64,000 nucleotides of DNA from Rhodocollybia butyracea (lineage: Eukaryota > Basidiomycota > Agaricomycetes > Agaricales > Omphalotaceae). Where the stretch lies: assembly GCA_015501585.1 (NCBI GenBank), contig JADNRY010000078.1, positions 62,001 through 126,000 on the forward strand. Direction: 5' to 3'. The notes under the pieces were generated by a model that saw only the letters and a list, made by a program, of their open reading frames with translations, made no database searches and was not told where the DNA came from. A program made the translations under genes and the position numbers. Shown one piece after another: positions 22,590 through 36,006 of this stretch; within the stretch, counting starts at the first letter, position 1; each line of letters starts with the position of its first letter.

Positions 22590-25500
22590 CAAAAATAAGC
22601 AAAGCATCCAAGCCATCCCTTGCCTCCCCTACCATAACCTCGTCAAAGGCTGTACTCTCACCTGTACTCTCAGCATGATACGTGCACCAAACTCAGGCGA
22701 ATTTTGACAGGTTTCCTCAAACATAGGATCAAGGGGGAACCCCACCTCATAATCATCGCTCATATCTGACAAACATGAGCGCTCTGCGCTCTAGATTCTG
22801 TCAATAAAAGTATACCGGTGATTTTCTGCTATGGGCAATCCGAACCCCTCTTGTCTGGCCGAGGGCGGTAGATTTATGCAAATCTGATAGAGGGGCATCC
22901 TCACTTTAAATTTGATCCGTACGACGTCTAGTATCGGGACCAGGTGTATTTGAGAACTGGTTCGGGGATGGATTGCGATATCGGTTTGGAGCTGTTGGAG
23001 TGCCACGTTCCGTGCTGGGGCTCTCAGCTCGTATATCACGATGGTCATTACTGGGTATTTTGGTATCCGACGAGGGTGTTGAAGAGAAGGATCAATGGGC
23101 GGTACTTGAAGAAAGTGGATGCGCACACGCCTGTCGAGAGATGTGATCAAAATCCATACTTAGCACTAAAACATCATGAAAGCTGTAGGTATCACCAAGA
23201 ACGCTATTGACACCTGGACATTTGCAAACCCAAACATCTTTTTCTCCCTCTGATTGTTACTCACCCGCCGTAATCTCAAAGACCATCGACCATATGGACG
23301 AAACCGAAGCCACTTCTGGAGAATGACTGTTGTGTTGGTATCGCCACAGATTCAACGACGGTGGGCTATCGTGGCGAAATTACGGGAACGAGGGTCGGGC
23401 TGAGGGAAGAAGAGAAGGGGGGTTCTCGGATAGAACAAGAAAAATTACGATCTCGGTCAAGCAAAATTGTAATGCAGTCAAAGTTTGATGATACTGGATT
23501 TGCCGTTTGAGAGTCTGAATGGTAGGCAAGGAAGTCCCTCGCGCACTCAGCATCCGAATCGATTACAGGTGATATATTTGTGGGCAGAAGGAGCAAGAAA
23601 AGAATCATTGCGCCAATACAGAGGCTGTGGTGGATTATCGATTATGCGTGAAGTCAAGGGCGTCAGCACGACCAGGAACATTCTCAGTTTAGCCGTAGAA
23701 TAATGTCATCCGAGGAGAGACGACAAGATTGCGGCAAGACTTCTTTTCGTTGTGAACGTTACGTTGATGGACCAATTGACTCTTCCAGTCTAAAGTCAGC
23801 AAAGTTATAGGAACCAGGAACCCTATTGACTTACCTTTAATTATTCGCCAGAAAAACCTTACTCCCGAAATTTGACATCCCAGTGGTACTGAACGTTGAA
23901 CGCCTGCAATACCTTTCGCATGGGTCACACCTGGGCCTGAACGTTGAACGTTGAACGTTTGATCGTTGAGAGTCTTCTGAAAAACCTTGACCGGGTTGAG
24001 CTATGCACTACTTATCTCTAAACACTTGGACTCGAGAGAGTTTGAATGAGAGTAGCACGCGTTAGATGGACGGACGGCAATCGGCCCGATTCCGTAATGC
24101 TGTACGCTCTCGTTCTACTCTCCCGATTTCAAACTGCCACCAATTGAAGAAATCAGTCTTGCTTCCAACTTTTTTTATATCACCCCGTTTTCTCTCATGC
24201 AATCCAATAGAAGACACAACTCAAAAAGCAACAGAGCCAGAGAGAAAACAGCTCTTACAAGGGTCCACCTTGCCCCACCTTGCCTTGCTTTTATTACATC
24301 GGACCTTTCTCATTTATAAACAAGCTGAAAACGGACGATTTGACAACTTACTCCTGGTTCCGAAGTTCCTTAAATATATCTCCTTGCATCGATCTTTAGC
24401 TTCAGTCCTTTGGCATCGCGGCCTAAGTAATACCCATTCAAGCTCAAGTACTACAATACGCCCATTGGACTTCCTATAACTGACGAATCAAACAAGATTC
24501 TGGACGGGACGACCCCAGCACTGTACCAAGATCGAGTTGAAGCAGCGGATGTGTCTATGTGGTTGAAATTTGTCAAGGCTGATCATGGCAAGGAAGCCCG
24601 AGTTAATATTATGGTCCCAGTCAGTGAGCAACGTTTCAACCATTCTGCAATACTTCTACTGAATTTGTTTATAGAACTCATTCTGATACCATTGTCAACC
24701 AAAACCTCCTGTAAACCTTCACGCTATCGAGCGCGGCCTACGCTCGTTAAATCACATCATTTACCTTCCATTGTTCGATGCCTTTCCTCCATGATGCTGT
24801 CAGGCAGACGCCTGGTCTTGCCGGGCCGAAGTTGCGGAGCGCACAGGCGCACAGGGTGGTTTCCTGTTCCCTTACTAACTGAATCGGAGAAACTTGGTCC
24901 GAAAAGGAACGTGCATGCGAGGGAGAGTTAGGGAGAGCATCGGTATTACATCGGTGTTTGCCATGTCGTTTCAACTCTAAGCCATTGAATCGACCTTCAA
25001 GCTAAACGCACCCAAAGCGTGCGGTTGAACACTGTTAAGAAAGAAGTAGTGGATCCCAATGCATTGATCGAGAAAAGGGACAGCTCAACAGAAGCAGACG
25101 ACTCACAGGCGATTCAGGGTCTATAGTCGAGGACAGCGGCTGGCTGATCAGACGGCTGAGGATAGCGTTGGTGTCGGCCCAGAGTCGACGCCTGTCGGGC
25201 GTGTGAAGTGACTTTTTCGTTTTCTAATTTTCTCTTTTGGTTTTGGTATGTATCAGGTTAAACTTATTGGTTTTCACTCATTACTTTTCGATTCGTTCAT
25301 TCTTTAGATTCATCGTCGTTGTTTTTACTTGTATTTCAAACTTGACGAGGTCTGTCTAGTCAAAGTTACTTTCCATCAAACTGCAGCATTTTCATTGCTT
25401 AAATTTCCAGTTTTGTTGCTTTGTGGGATATCGTTTTTGACGTTTTTCAAGCTGCAACAAGAAACTCTCCGCTTAGTCCGCCCTCAAGTCCTTGTGCTCG

Positions 25501-26215
25501 AAGTCCAACTTGACTCCCAATCCTGCCACCACGTCAATACCGGTGGTTAATGGCGATTCCTGAAACTGCCCGCGTGGAACTCGTCTTCGAACTCAAATAC
25601 TTCACATCTTCCGAGTGACACCCAATTCAGAACTACGTCAGCAGCATACAAAAAGTTCAATGAAATACGGCGTTATGCTCTGTGCTACTTGAAGTGGTAA
25701 GCTACGAGAGCGCGAATAGGAAGGGGAAGGTAGTGGAAGTGGTAGTATATTCGACGTGGTCCCATTTACTAGGAACAACCGGGCCCTGAAATCGGAGTCT
25801 GGTACGCCCTTGATTTGGGATTGCTCGAAAGACAAGTTGTAACTTGTAAGATTGTAGGTGGCTGCGGGAGGCTGTAGGGTCGCAGTTTACTCCGAAGTTC
25901 AAACCTTGAAATTTATGTATCTCGCGCAGCGTGCACCAACCACAAAGGTAAAAATCCCACGCTGTTGCGCGCATGTTCGAATGTCACCAGAGTCGGTGGT
26001 ATCCTGTAGTAGCCTGTGGTGTCCTGTGGTTATCGATTGAGTTTACTATTATAATCGCATTGTATTTCAATCTGAAACGATTCACTGCAATACATTTAAT
26101 TATATACTGATACATCGAACTCGCTCTCATTATCCAAGTATGAACCACTCTGGTTGGAACTTGGCGCTTGTAAATATATAATTAAGTTATGCCTCTCCAT
26201 ATCTGCAGAATAGGT
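22590..26215. other. Gene-poor stretch
   Basis: No complete gene is supported. A plus-strand frame at 22944-23210 is aromatic- and Cys-rich (DGHYWVFWYP) and a minus-strand frame near 22680-22770 starts MSDDYEVGFPLDPMFEE with a possible GTGAGA donor; either could be an exon of an unidentified gene. GAACGTTGAACG motifs repeat at 23890-23970. Nothing else is recognised. Confidence 0.3.
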
Positions 26216-27431
26216 CTAAAGCTTCGTCTTGTACCTGACATCAGGAGCTCTCCACTGTAAAAACAGCGTAAGTTCTCCGTGGTCGACAAAGAACAAGGAT
26301 ATGACTTACCCAGGGATACCAAAGAGAAAGGTCCTTTGTGATTGAATCAGTGAAATTAGGGTCCCTTCGCTCCCGGAAGGCAATATTATGCTCAGTTGCA
26401 TCGTGCCCTATCCCAAGAAGCTTGATGGATCTCGAATCCCTGAGATGGCTTTCTTCTATCGATTCTCCTGGGTGTCGCAAGAGAGCTTTGGTGTAAGTGA
26501 CTGAAAGTTGGGGCGTGTATTTGGCGACATCAAGGGCAAAGTCTAAAGCTGCCGGTAGTACCTCCTCTCGGGTCGGAATAATTTCATGGTACAAGCCGAA
26601 CAGGAGGGGGAGGTGGGTTTAACAGTAGCCCCTGTCATGAGGAGGGAGTTCGCACGAGAGAGTCCTATCAAGCGAGGAAGAAGATAAGTTGATGCAGCTG
26701 TGATTGAAGATCAGTTTCTATAGCATTATTGTAGCGTGCCACACCTACACTCAGGACTGATACCCAGTCGTACAAAAGGAAAGCCGACTTTAGCTCCTTC
26801 CCAGATAAACCTAAAGTCAAACGGAAGCTGTAAACCAGTCGCCCCAACCCCAATCTGCGTGAACGTCTCAGAGATATCAAAATTGAGAAGTAGCTTCGAC
26901 AGACCGCATGACCATTGATTGCAGCAATGGTGAGTTTTCTGCAGTTGTATATTGCGATTGCAACTTGACCCCCTTCGTCTCTGTGGGCTGTGTCAAAGTT
27001 AATGACGAATCATCTCCAGAGATGATCATAACCAACCTACTTCTGCGTCCGGCGCAGGTACGGCAATATGTTCAATTCCTGTTTCGGTATCCCGCTAAAA
27101 GTTCTGATTAAAGATGGATCACAATACCAGAATCACGTATCTTACTCCTGGGCAGTATGCAAACGCGGTGGTGTCAGCGGTCAAAATCACCGCCCGGACG
27201 CGGTCATCTTGGTCTGCCGTTTCAAAAGCTTGGATTAGATCTTCGTGTATAACACCTCCAAACGTGTTTTTCCTACAAAATTACATGGTCAATTGTCAGG
27301 TGTATGTAACTTGAAGACCAAAGTAACACCCACTGCTCAGGTCGATTAATCGTAATAATGAGAACAGGACCATGCAAGGTCACTAATATATCTTTGAATC
27401 CCAACGCGTTATAGTTGACGGTGGCGACCAT
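26216..27431 (-). pseudogene. Enoyl-CoA hydratase/isomerase-like gene with a 1-nt frameshift
   Basis: Crotonase-family protein starting at ATG 27431 (MVATVNYNALGF) with TLHGPVLIITINRPEQKNTF after splicing. Further exons encode IHEDLIQAFETADQDDRVRA, CRKLTIAAINGHA (oxyanion-hole region), TGLQLPFDFRF and LPRLIGLSRANSLLMTGATV, then YHEIIPTREEVLPAALDFA. The C terminus ends WRAPDVRYKTKL, where TKL resembles a weak peroxisomal PTS1 signal. Between GATVKPTSP and YHEIIPT the frame changes: the joining stretch (about 26596-26609) is one base short of what the family spacing needs, and no intron rescues it. Several introns use weak donors (GTCTGT, GTTGGT). The original role would be an acyl-CoA hydratase/isomerase step in fatty-acid oxidation. 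It is probably inactive, unless the single base is a sequencing error. Confidence 0.6.
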
Positions 27432-29952
27432 GATAACTGAAGATGGAGAGTTAGGTATGGCTACCGCGACGATTCTTTTAAAGTAGACGGAAGATCCTCC
27501 CTGCAAATAAATACCCGAGCCGAAACTTCATCAAAAGGAGGACTCGGGGAGGACCAGGGTACATGGTATATATATAGTAAATGTGCGTAAAGCTCGTCAA
27601 TATTACTTACGAGTACACTTGCTCGCGGAGCTATGCGTGTAGCACGTTCTTTCAATAAATATTTTCAAGGTGTGTACTAGACTATACTAGACTGGCGACC
27701 TCCAAGGAGTATAGATTGATTTGTTGAAAATGCAACCTAATGCATGGAAGATACGGTATAAAATTTATCGGTTGCCTGAATACAATCTGTCTCTGGCAAG
27801 GATCTCAATCGCCCCAATCTATTACAGGAACCGATTCTCGCCAGTTGATGTTCAGTATGCTCCCGCGCCTTCGCGGGGCTACCAAAACCCGAGAGTGACA
27901 AAGGACCAACCTGCAACCCAGACATGTACCGATTTACCGCGATAGGCATTTCTCGCTGACCATGTGTCTAGCCTTGGCTAACCCTTGGCCTACCTACAAC
28001 GAGTTATCGTCTGGTATCATCTCTGAACCAGCGATTCGGATAAACAGTGAATTCCAACTGCCGAAGACCCCAATGCTACGCATGGCACTATAATTCATTT
28101 TTTGGAGGATTCATTCAAACCAAGCTTTGAATGTCTGCGCTCTGGCCGCTTCTGGCCTCCAGTGGAAATATAAGATATTTTTACAACCAGTCTGCCACTC
28201 TGAGGGCGGGGACCTCAATCTGCTTAGATTTAATGTTCACAAAAGTAATTCTGTCTTGCGATTTGTAGTTAGTCAGGAACCAACCCCTGGTATCAAATCT
28301 CACATGCTCAAGCTTCACATCCATAAGTATGTTCTTTCCGTCGCGGTCGGATTCGGACCCGCTTTGAACTTGATTATCGAATGAATGGACCTTCTCGGCA
28401 ACTCTGCGTCGATAATTCATCAAACGACAGTCGTCAACTCAGGAAGAACACACTACTTACGTACTTTAGTACTCTGCTACTTGTTGTTGCTTATCTCACA
28501 TGGTGTGGTGTGTTGCATAAGATCCGAGTCTGACGCTCCTATTCTAAGGCAGTAGCCTGTTGAAGAGAGTAGGCGTTTCTCTGGATCCGCAATCAGCGTT
28601 TTTATATTGCAAAAACTAAGCGGGATTGGGTGTTTGCCTACTGTACTCAAGCGGTGATTTATGGGTGATTTGGTGACTGATGAAAGCCATGATGAAGGCA
28701 CACCACTTCAACTTTGTGCCGCACTTAAATTCTTGGATCCGGCGTGAGTCAGCTCTTGGACCATGCCGTGCAATAAAATCTTCCTTCCTTTCCCACCCAG
28801 GATGAATCCCTGTAACAGAGTGGTTACAAAGTGATTTTTGATTGCCAAGCGCGCGTCTAGAAAGAAAGATTATGTTCAACATGACAGCGTGGTAATTAAT
28901 GGTAATTGCCATCCAGATTGCCATTCAAACCTTTTCGACTGAACTATGGCCCAATTCGACTCTGATTGTTGGAAAAGAATCTCAGTGGTGTACATATAAT
29001 ATATGTATATACTAAGAGTTTTATCAAATCGTGCATACGCAATTCCATTGCAGCTTTCCGTGCTCAGACTCTGGCAGCATTGGCACCGAGACGCTAACAC
29101 ATCCCATCTGAATGGATATTGGGTCAGTAGGGATCGTGCCCGTGTCCAACCAGCAAAGGACCCGACAGGTACGAGCTGGTACGAGCATGTTATCCCCGGA
29201 ATAGAATTATTATAAGGTTAGTGCGTATTGAGTGGGTCTGAGGCCTGAGGTTGTCGTACTTACTGTCAATAAATGATCAATTTGCACCTTTCCCGCGCAA
29301 TGACCGCAACGAAGATGTCTTCATCTGTTCTAGCGTCAAGGCAGTCCAATATTCGTCCTTTATGATGTTATCTTGGAAGCACGTAAAATGTGCCACCGGT
29401 TTCATTTTATGTTTTCTCAACCTATCCAGGAATGGCCTTTGAGTCCGGCGTTCAACTGTAATATTAAAATCTTCCTTCCATCCTTCCGTGCCTCAGCCAC
29501 ATGCAATAATCGGCAACATAGAACACACATTAAGTTTGGACGCTCCAGTTGTACTAGTTTCATCATTCTAAGAATTGCGAGTTTTGAATGTCACTGGATG
29601 TCCCATCAACCCATTGCCAGAAGAGTCAGCCATATCTGGCTAGAGGTTTTGGCGGAGGTGAGGTCGGACTAAGATACTGAGAGAGCCTATATGAAACATA
29701 TAGTAAAGTTTGTTACTAGCTCGTCGGGTGTGAGTCTGCGAGGTTCTCCAATTTTTCGTTGGAGCAACTTGGAGTGTCGAGATCTCAAGTGGGAAAAATC
29801 GCTCGAGTTTCTCCGCAAAGTCCGAGAAAGATCGGGGACCAGAAGGGACCAGACTGGACCGGAGTTGTACAATCAATGACAGACCCGGGTCATGGAGATT
29901 GTAAGTTATAAGCCTAAAGTAAAGCATTCTCGTGTACCTTGCGTCCTCCACA
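27432..29952. other. Gene-poor stretch upstream of the AMP-ligase gene
   Basis: Short frames on both strands but no supported gene. A minus-strand frame around 28700-28820 (GIHPGWERKEDFIARHGPRA), after a TACAG acceptor, looks exon-like but has no recognised relatives or partners. Confidence 0.3.
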
Positions 29953-31517
29953 ATGGCTCCACAAATCTACAAACCGACAATTCCCGACGTTCCCATCGTC
30001 CAGCATTCACTTTACTCTCATCTCTTTCCAGAAACACCGAAGTTCCCAGCCGATCTTCCTGCTTATGTGGATTCCTTCACTGGAACGGCCCTTACTCGCG
30101 CTACCCTTGAAGACCTTGCGTTAAAGTTTGCCCAAGGTCTTATCACGAAGAAAAAAGTCAAGAGAGGTGATACCATTATGGTGTTCGCTCAGAACTCTCT
30201 CTGTTGGCCTGTGGTTGTATTTGGTGGTACGTTTCAAGAACGTAGTTTCAAAGGCTTGTGCATATACTGACTCGTGAGACTCTAGCCATCGCAGCTGGGT
30301 TACGAGTTACATTTGCCCCTCCTATATCCACCCCCGATGAGCTAAAGCATTTATACCTTGACTCGAGCGCGTACGTTATATGCACCGCTCTTCCTCATTT
30401 GAGAACGGTTATAAAGATGCTTCAAAACGGCGTTGCACCCTCAATCGAGGAAGGAGAGCGGAGGACTATCATTTTGCCTGACGACTTCAACTGGATTCCT
30501 GGGACCCCGAAAACTAGGGCGAAGAATGTCCCAGGTTTGACTACATTTACTGATATTTTGGGTTTTGGTAAACTTGAGAAGCCAGAAAGGTTTGATGGTG
30601 TCGATGCGGAACAAGAAACTGCATTCCTATGCTATAGCGCCGGAGGCCCTGGACAACCTAAAGGCGTCCAAACCACTCACCAGAATGTAACAACCGTCCT
30701 TGACATGATTTCTATTGGTTTCCCCATCCTTAAACCCGAAAGTGACCGGATGCTCGCCGTACTTCCTTTCCATGACATGTACGGACTAGTCAAACTCCTC
30801 CTCTTCCCCTTCATGTGCGGTATTTCTACGATCGTTATGGGCAACTTTGATCCAATCAAATTCTGTGAAGCGGTACAGCAGTACAAAGCAACCGTTACTC
30901 TTGTCGTACCTCCAGCGCTGGTTGCATTGAGCACACATGATAGTGTCAAAGAGTACGACTTGTCCTCTCTACGGGTTATATTCTCTGGCACCTCATCCGT
31001 GGGTGGAGACCTAGTCAAAACCGTAAAGAACAGGATTCGCCCTACGAATGCGCCAGCCCTGCAGATTCTTCAAGGGTATGGTCTAACAGAGACTACATGG
31101 GGAACTCTGAGTCTGAATGACGAGAGCAAGTATGGCTCCGTGGGCACGTTGCTTCCCAATCTTGAGGCGAGACTGATTGTGGATGATCGCAATGGAAAGG
31201 CGAAGACGGATGATGAAGTAGTCGATGCAAAAGAGGGAGAACAAGGTGAAATTTGGGTTCGAGGCAGGAGTGTTATGAAGGTATGTTCCAGATATTGACA
31301 AGGACTGCTTCCACTTGAACTAATTCATCTTTAGGGTTATCTAAATAATCCAGAGGCTAATACAAAAGCCTTTCACCCTCACACATCCCCTCCCCCTACA
31401 AAGTACACCCCAGGCTCTCAGTGGTTTAAAACGGGCGACGTTGGTGTTGTAGACAGAAATGGCTTTTTCTCCGTCATCGACCGAAAGAATGTGGATCAGA
31501 CTGAGGCGAAATTGTAG
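29953..31517 (+). CDS. AMP-dependent acyl-CoA ligase-like protein, C-terminally truncated
   Basis: Three exons (29953-30226, 30286-31280, 31335-31517) give about 483 aa of an adenylate-forming enzyme resembling fungal 4-coumarate/fatty acyl-CoA ligases. Visible core motifs are LPFHDMYGL, ILQGYGLTETTWG (A5), GEIWVRGRSVMKGYLNNP and WFKTGDVGVVDRNGFFSVIDRK (A7-A8; written in parts, key residues TGD and DRK). The phosphate-binding A3 loop reads SAGGPGQPKG instead of the usual S-S-G-T-T-G-x-P-K-G, losing both threonines. The protein stops nine codons after IDRK (TAG at 31515-31517), so the mobile C-terminal domain with its catalytic lysine is missing; no continuation is seen downstream. Activity as a ligase is doubtful. 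Splicing and the rest of the frame are clean. It may be a recently dying gene. Confidence 0.75.
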
Positions 31518-31957
31518 AATCGTAGATGCATCACAACCTAATAAAACTGTAAAAGTGCTTTGGTATACTACATCTTGTTCGATCTTCCTCCTAATATTAT
31601 TATCAGTTCTTCCATCTCCGAGCTCTATGGACGTTACTTACATGTTGACGTCACCAAATTACATTATCAGATTGCACAAATTTCAACGTTCTGGGCAAAC
31701 TTCGAGTGATCTTCTCTCTCTCCACCATTTTGGCCAACTCGGGGACCGGGGTGATTTGCTTAGTGTTCAAGCTCGCTTATTCATAACAACTTGACTTCCA
31801 TAGAACAAGAACTTAGAACACCCATATATTAGTACTACATAGGTTGTGTCTGAAAGTTGAGGGTCGTGATCTTTATTTCGACAATGCTGCATATAAGAAG
31901 CGTCGATACTCATATCTTGCTATGCGGTTCTTTTCATCCATCTCGTCCCGCATAAAA
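31518..31957. other. Intergenic, presumed 3' region of the ligase and 5' region of the reductase
   Basis: No coding signal is supported. The C-terminal domain expected of the ligase is absent here in all three plus frames as far as I can read. AATAAAAC at about 31549 could act in 3'-end formation. Confidence 0.35.
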
Positions 31958-33230
31958 ATGGCGTCTTTACCTGAAACTTTCAAAGCCCTTCAAATTCTGC
32001 CCGAACTTAAAGGCATCAAAGTTGTACAAATTCCATCTGCATCTCTCGTGAAGGACCTACCTGAAGATCAACTGGTTGTACGTATCCGTTGTTGAGAAAG
32101 CACCTTCATCTTGTTCTGACGGTTTCTTTCGTTCTTTAGATACGTGTCCGTGCAGCTGGATTAAACCCGACCGACTGGAGACATGTTCTAGGGAGATTGG
32201 GTACAGCCGGAACCATCGCCGGCTGCGATGCCGCTGGCGAGGTTGTCGAGGTAGGACCTGCGGTAAAACACTTGAAAGTGGGGGACCGTGCTGGTGGATT
32301 TACGTGAATATTTCCTTTCTGCATTCTTTTTTCTGCGAGTAACTTATTATATTTTCAGCTTTGGGGGCTCCCATCAGACCGAAAACGGCGCATACTCGGA
32401 ATATGTTCGCCTCGTATCAGCTGCTTGCTTCAAGCTTCCCGAAGCTATGACTTACGAAGAAGCCGCGTCCTTCCCGATCCCTCACTTCACTGCCGTTCAA
32501 GCCCTGTATCATCGTTTGAATTTCCCGAAGCCGTTTAGCCCTAACCCGAAGCGTGAATCCATCGTGATTTGGGGCGGTTCTAGTGCTGTCGGCCATCATG
32601 CTGTCCAGCTTGCTGCGCTTTCGGGTTTGAAGGTGTTTGTTACTGCATCGCCAGATGTGCATGATGAGCTCAAGGCTCTCGGCGCTGAAGCGTGCTTCGA
32701 TTACAAGGACGCAGATGTAGCCAAAAAAATCCTCGCTGCCGCTGGTGAAGAAGATATCCTGTATGGCCTGGATACTCGCTGTGAAAAAGGGAGCACTGAC
32801 GCTCTTGTTGTAAGTTTTTTCAGTCGTGTCTGTGTCCTGAATATAACCTTTGTTACCTCAGGACGTCATGTCTCCTTCTCGTGGCGGACGCATCATCGCT
32901 ATCGGCTATGTATCTGGAGAGACAAAGCAGCGACGCAAAGATGTCCAGATTGACTTGATCATTGTTTTCAGCGAGCTGGGTTTCCCATTCAACTATGGAC
33001 ATATGATGGATTTCCCAGCCATACCTGCGGACAAGAGCGCTACGTTGGAATATGTCACGACGGACATGCCTCGTATTCTTGAAAACTGGAAGGCGGGCCA
33101 GGGGAGTCCTAAATTTAAAACTCAGCGCTTGAGGCACTTGCAGGGAGGGCTGGAAAACATTCAGGAGGGCCTGGAGATTATGAAAGAAGGGAACTATGCC
33201 CGAGAGAAGCTGGTGTATACTATCGCTTGA
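31958..33230 (+). CDS. Zinc-type medium-chain dehydrogenase/reductase (enoyl reductase-like)
   Basis: Four exons (31958-32077, 32140-32303, 32359-32809, 32862-33230) give about 367 aa. It belongs to the MDR superfamily of NAD(P)H-dependent quinone oxidoreductases and trans-acting enoyl reductases. Visible signatures are AAGLNPTDWRH, AGCDAAGEVVEVG, the nucleotide-binding VIWGGSSAVGHHAVQLAALS, LGAEACFDYKD and GGRIIAIGYVSGE. The zinc-binding cysteine cluster of classic alcohol dehydrogenases is not evident, so it is more likely a zinc-independent member. All junctions keep frame and the length is normal for the family. The substrate cannot be told from sequence. It follows the defective ligase on the same strand by about 440 bp, but a functional cluster is not established. 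Confidence 0.85.
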
Positions 33231-34041
33231 ATGGAGTTACTGTAACTTGTAAGTATAGAAAGAAGTCTCTATAGGCAACCTGACCGAAGAGAATCATCCG
33301 TTCTGTTTTCAAATGTGACACGTCTCAACTCGCCGTCTTCGAGGAACCCATATAACCATATCACCGCAACAGAAGTCACCTTTCAACTTCAACTTAGTTT
33401 GGTTCAAGGCTCAGATACCGTATAGCACGGAACTATCATACGCCAACTTTTTGCTCAGTAAGACCTCACAACCTGCGAGAGTAATAATAGTCAATCATAA
33501 ATACTCATAATAGAACTTGCGGCGTACTCGGCAGTTCAGCATATATCTATGTACCCAAGAAGGCCAAGGTTACTGATGAGTATGTCCTCTAGGTGTCCTA
33601 TCAGAAATCAAAAGATCAAGAGAGGGGCTTGTGCGGGGACATGAAGAGCCACAAGATCTAAGCGCAAATGCCCACATCTTCATCTTTATCATCGGAAGGA
33701 AGGAGAGAAGTGAATTACTCGATATGGTCCAAAGATTGGCCCAAGATCTGAGCGCCGGGACAGGCAAAGCTCCGCCACGCTTTTATCTGGACGCAAAAGC
33801 TGCGCAGCTGGTAACTGGATTAAAACAATGACGGCCTGAGCGTTTGCATATATGGATTGATTCGTTAAAGGGAAGCTGTCCTAACCGTACGTATAAGGCG
33901 GAGTTCAAGTACATATGTACACCTACATACATATAATTTATACGTTCATAGCCTGGGTATTATGTATGTACCTAAGGACTCAGCCAAGGAATATTGGGCA
34001 CCAAATGAAATATGATAGTGTGGAAACGGAGGCAGCTCAAG
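33231..34041. other. Intergenic region
   Basis: No supported gene; a 66-codon plus frame at 33631-33831 is probably chance. The flanking genes converge here, so it should hold two 3' ends. Confidence 0.35.

Positions 34042-36006
<1,965 letters not shown>

Noticed and set aside
30677..31018. Antisense frame in the AMP-ligase gene
   Set aside because: Shadow of a strongly supported coding exon on the other strand.
26216..33230. A fatty-acid or secondary-metabolite gene cluster (crotonase, ligase, MDR reductase)
   Set aside because: Two of the three genes appear broken, spacing is wide and no synthase is present; proximity alone is not enough.
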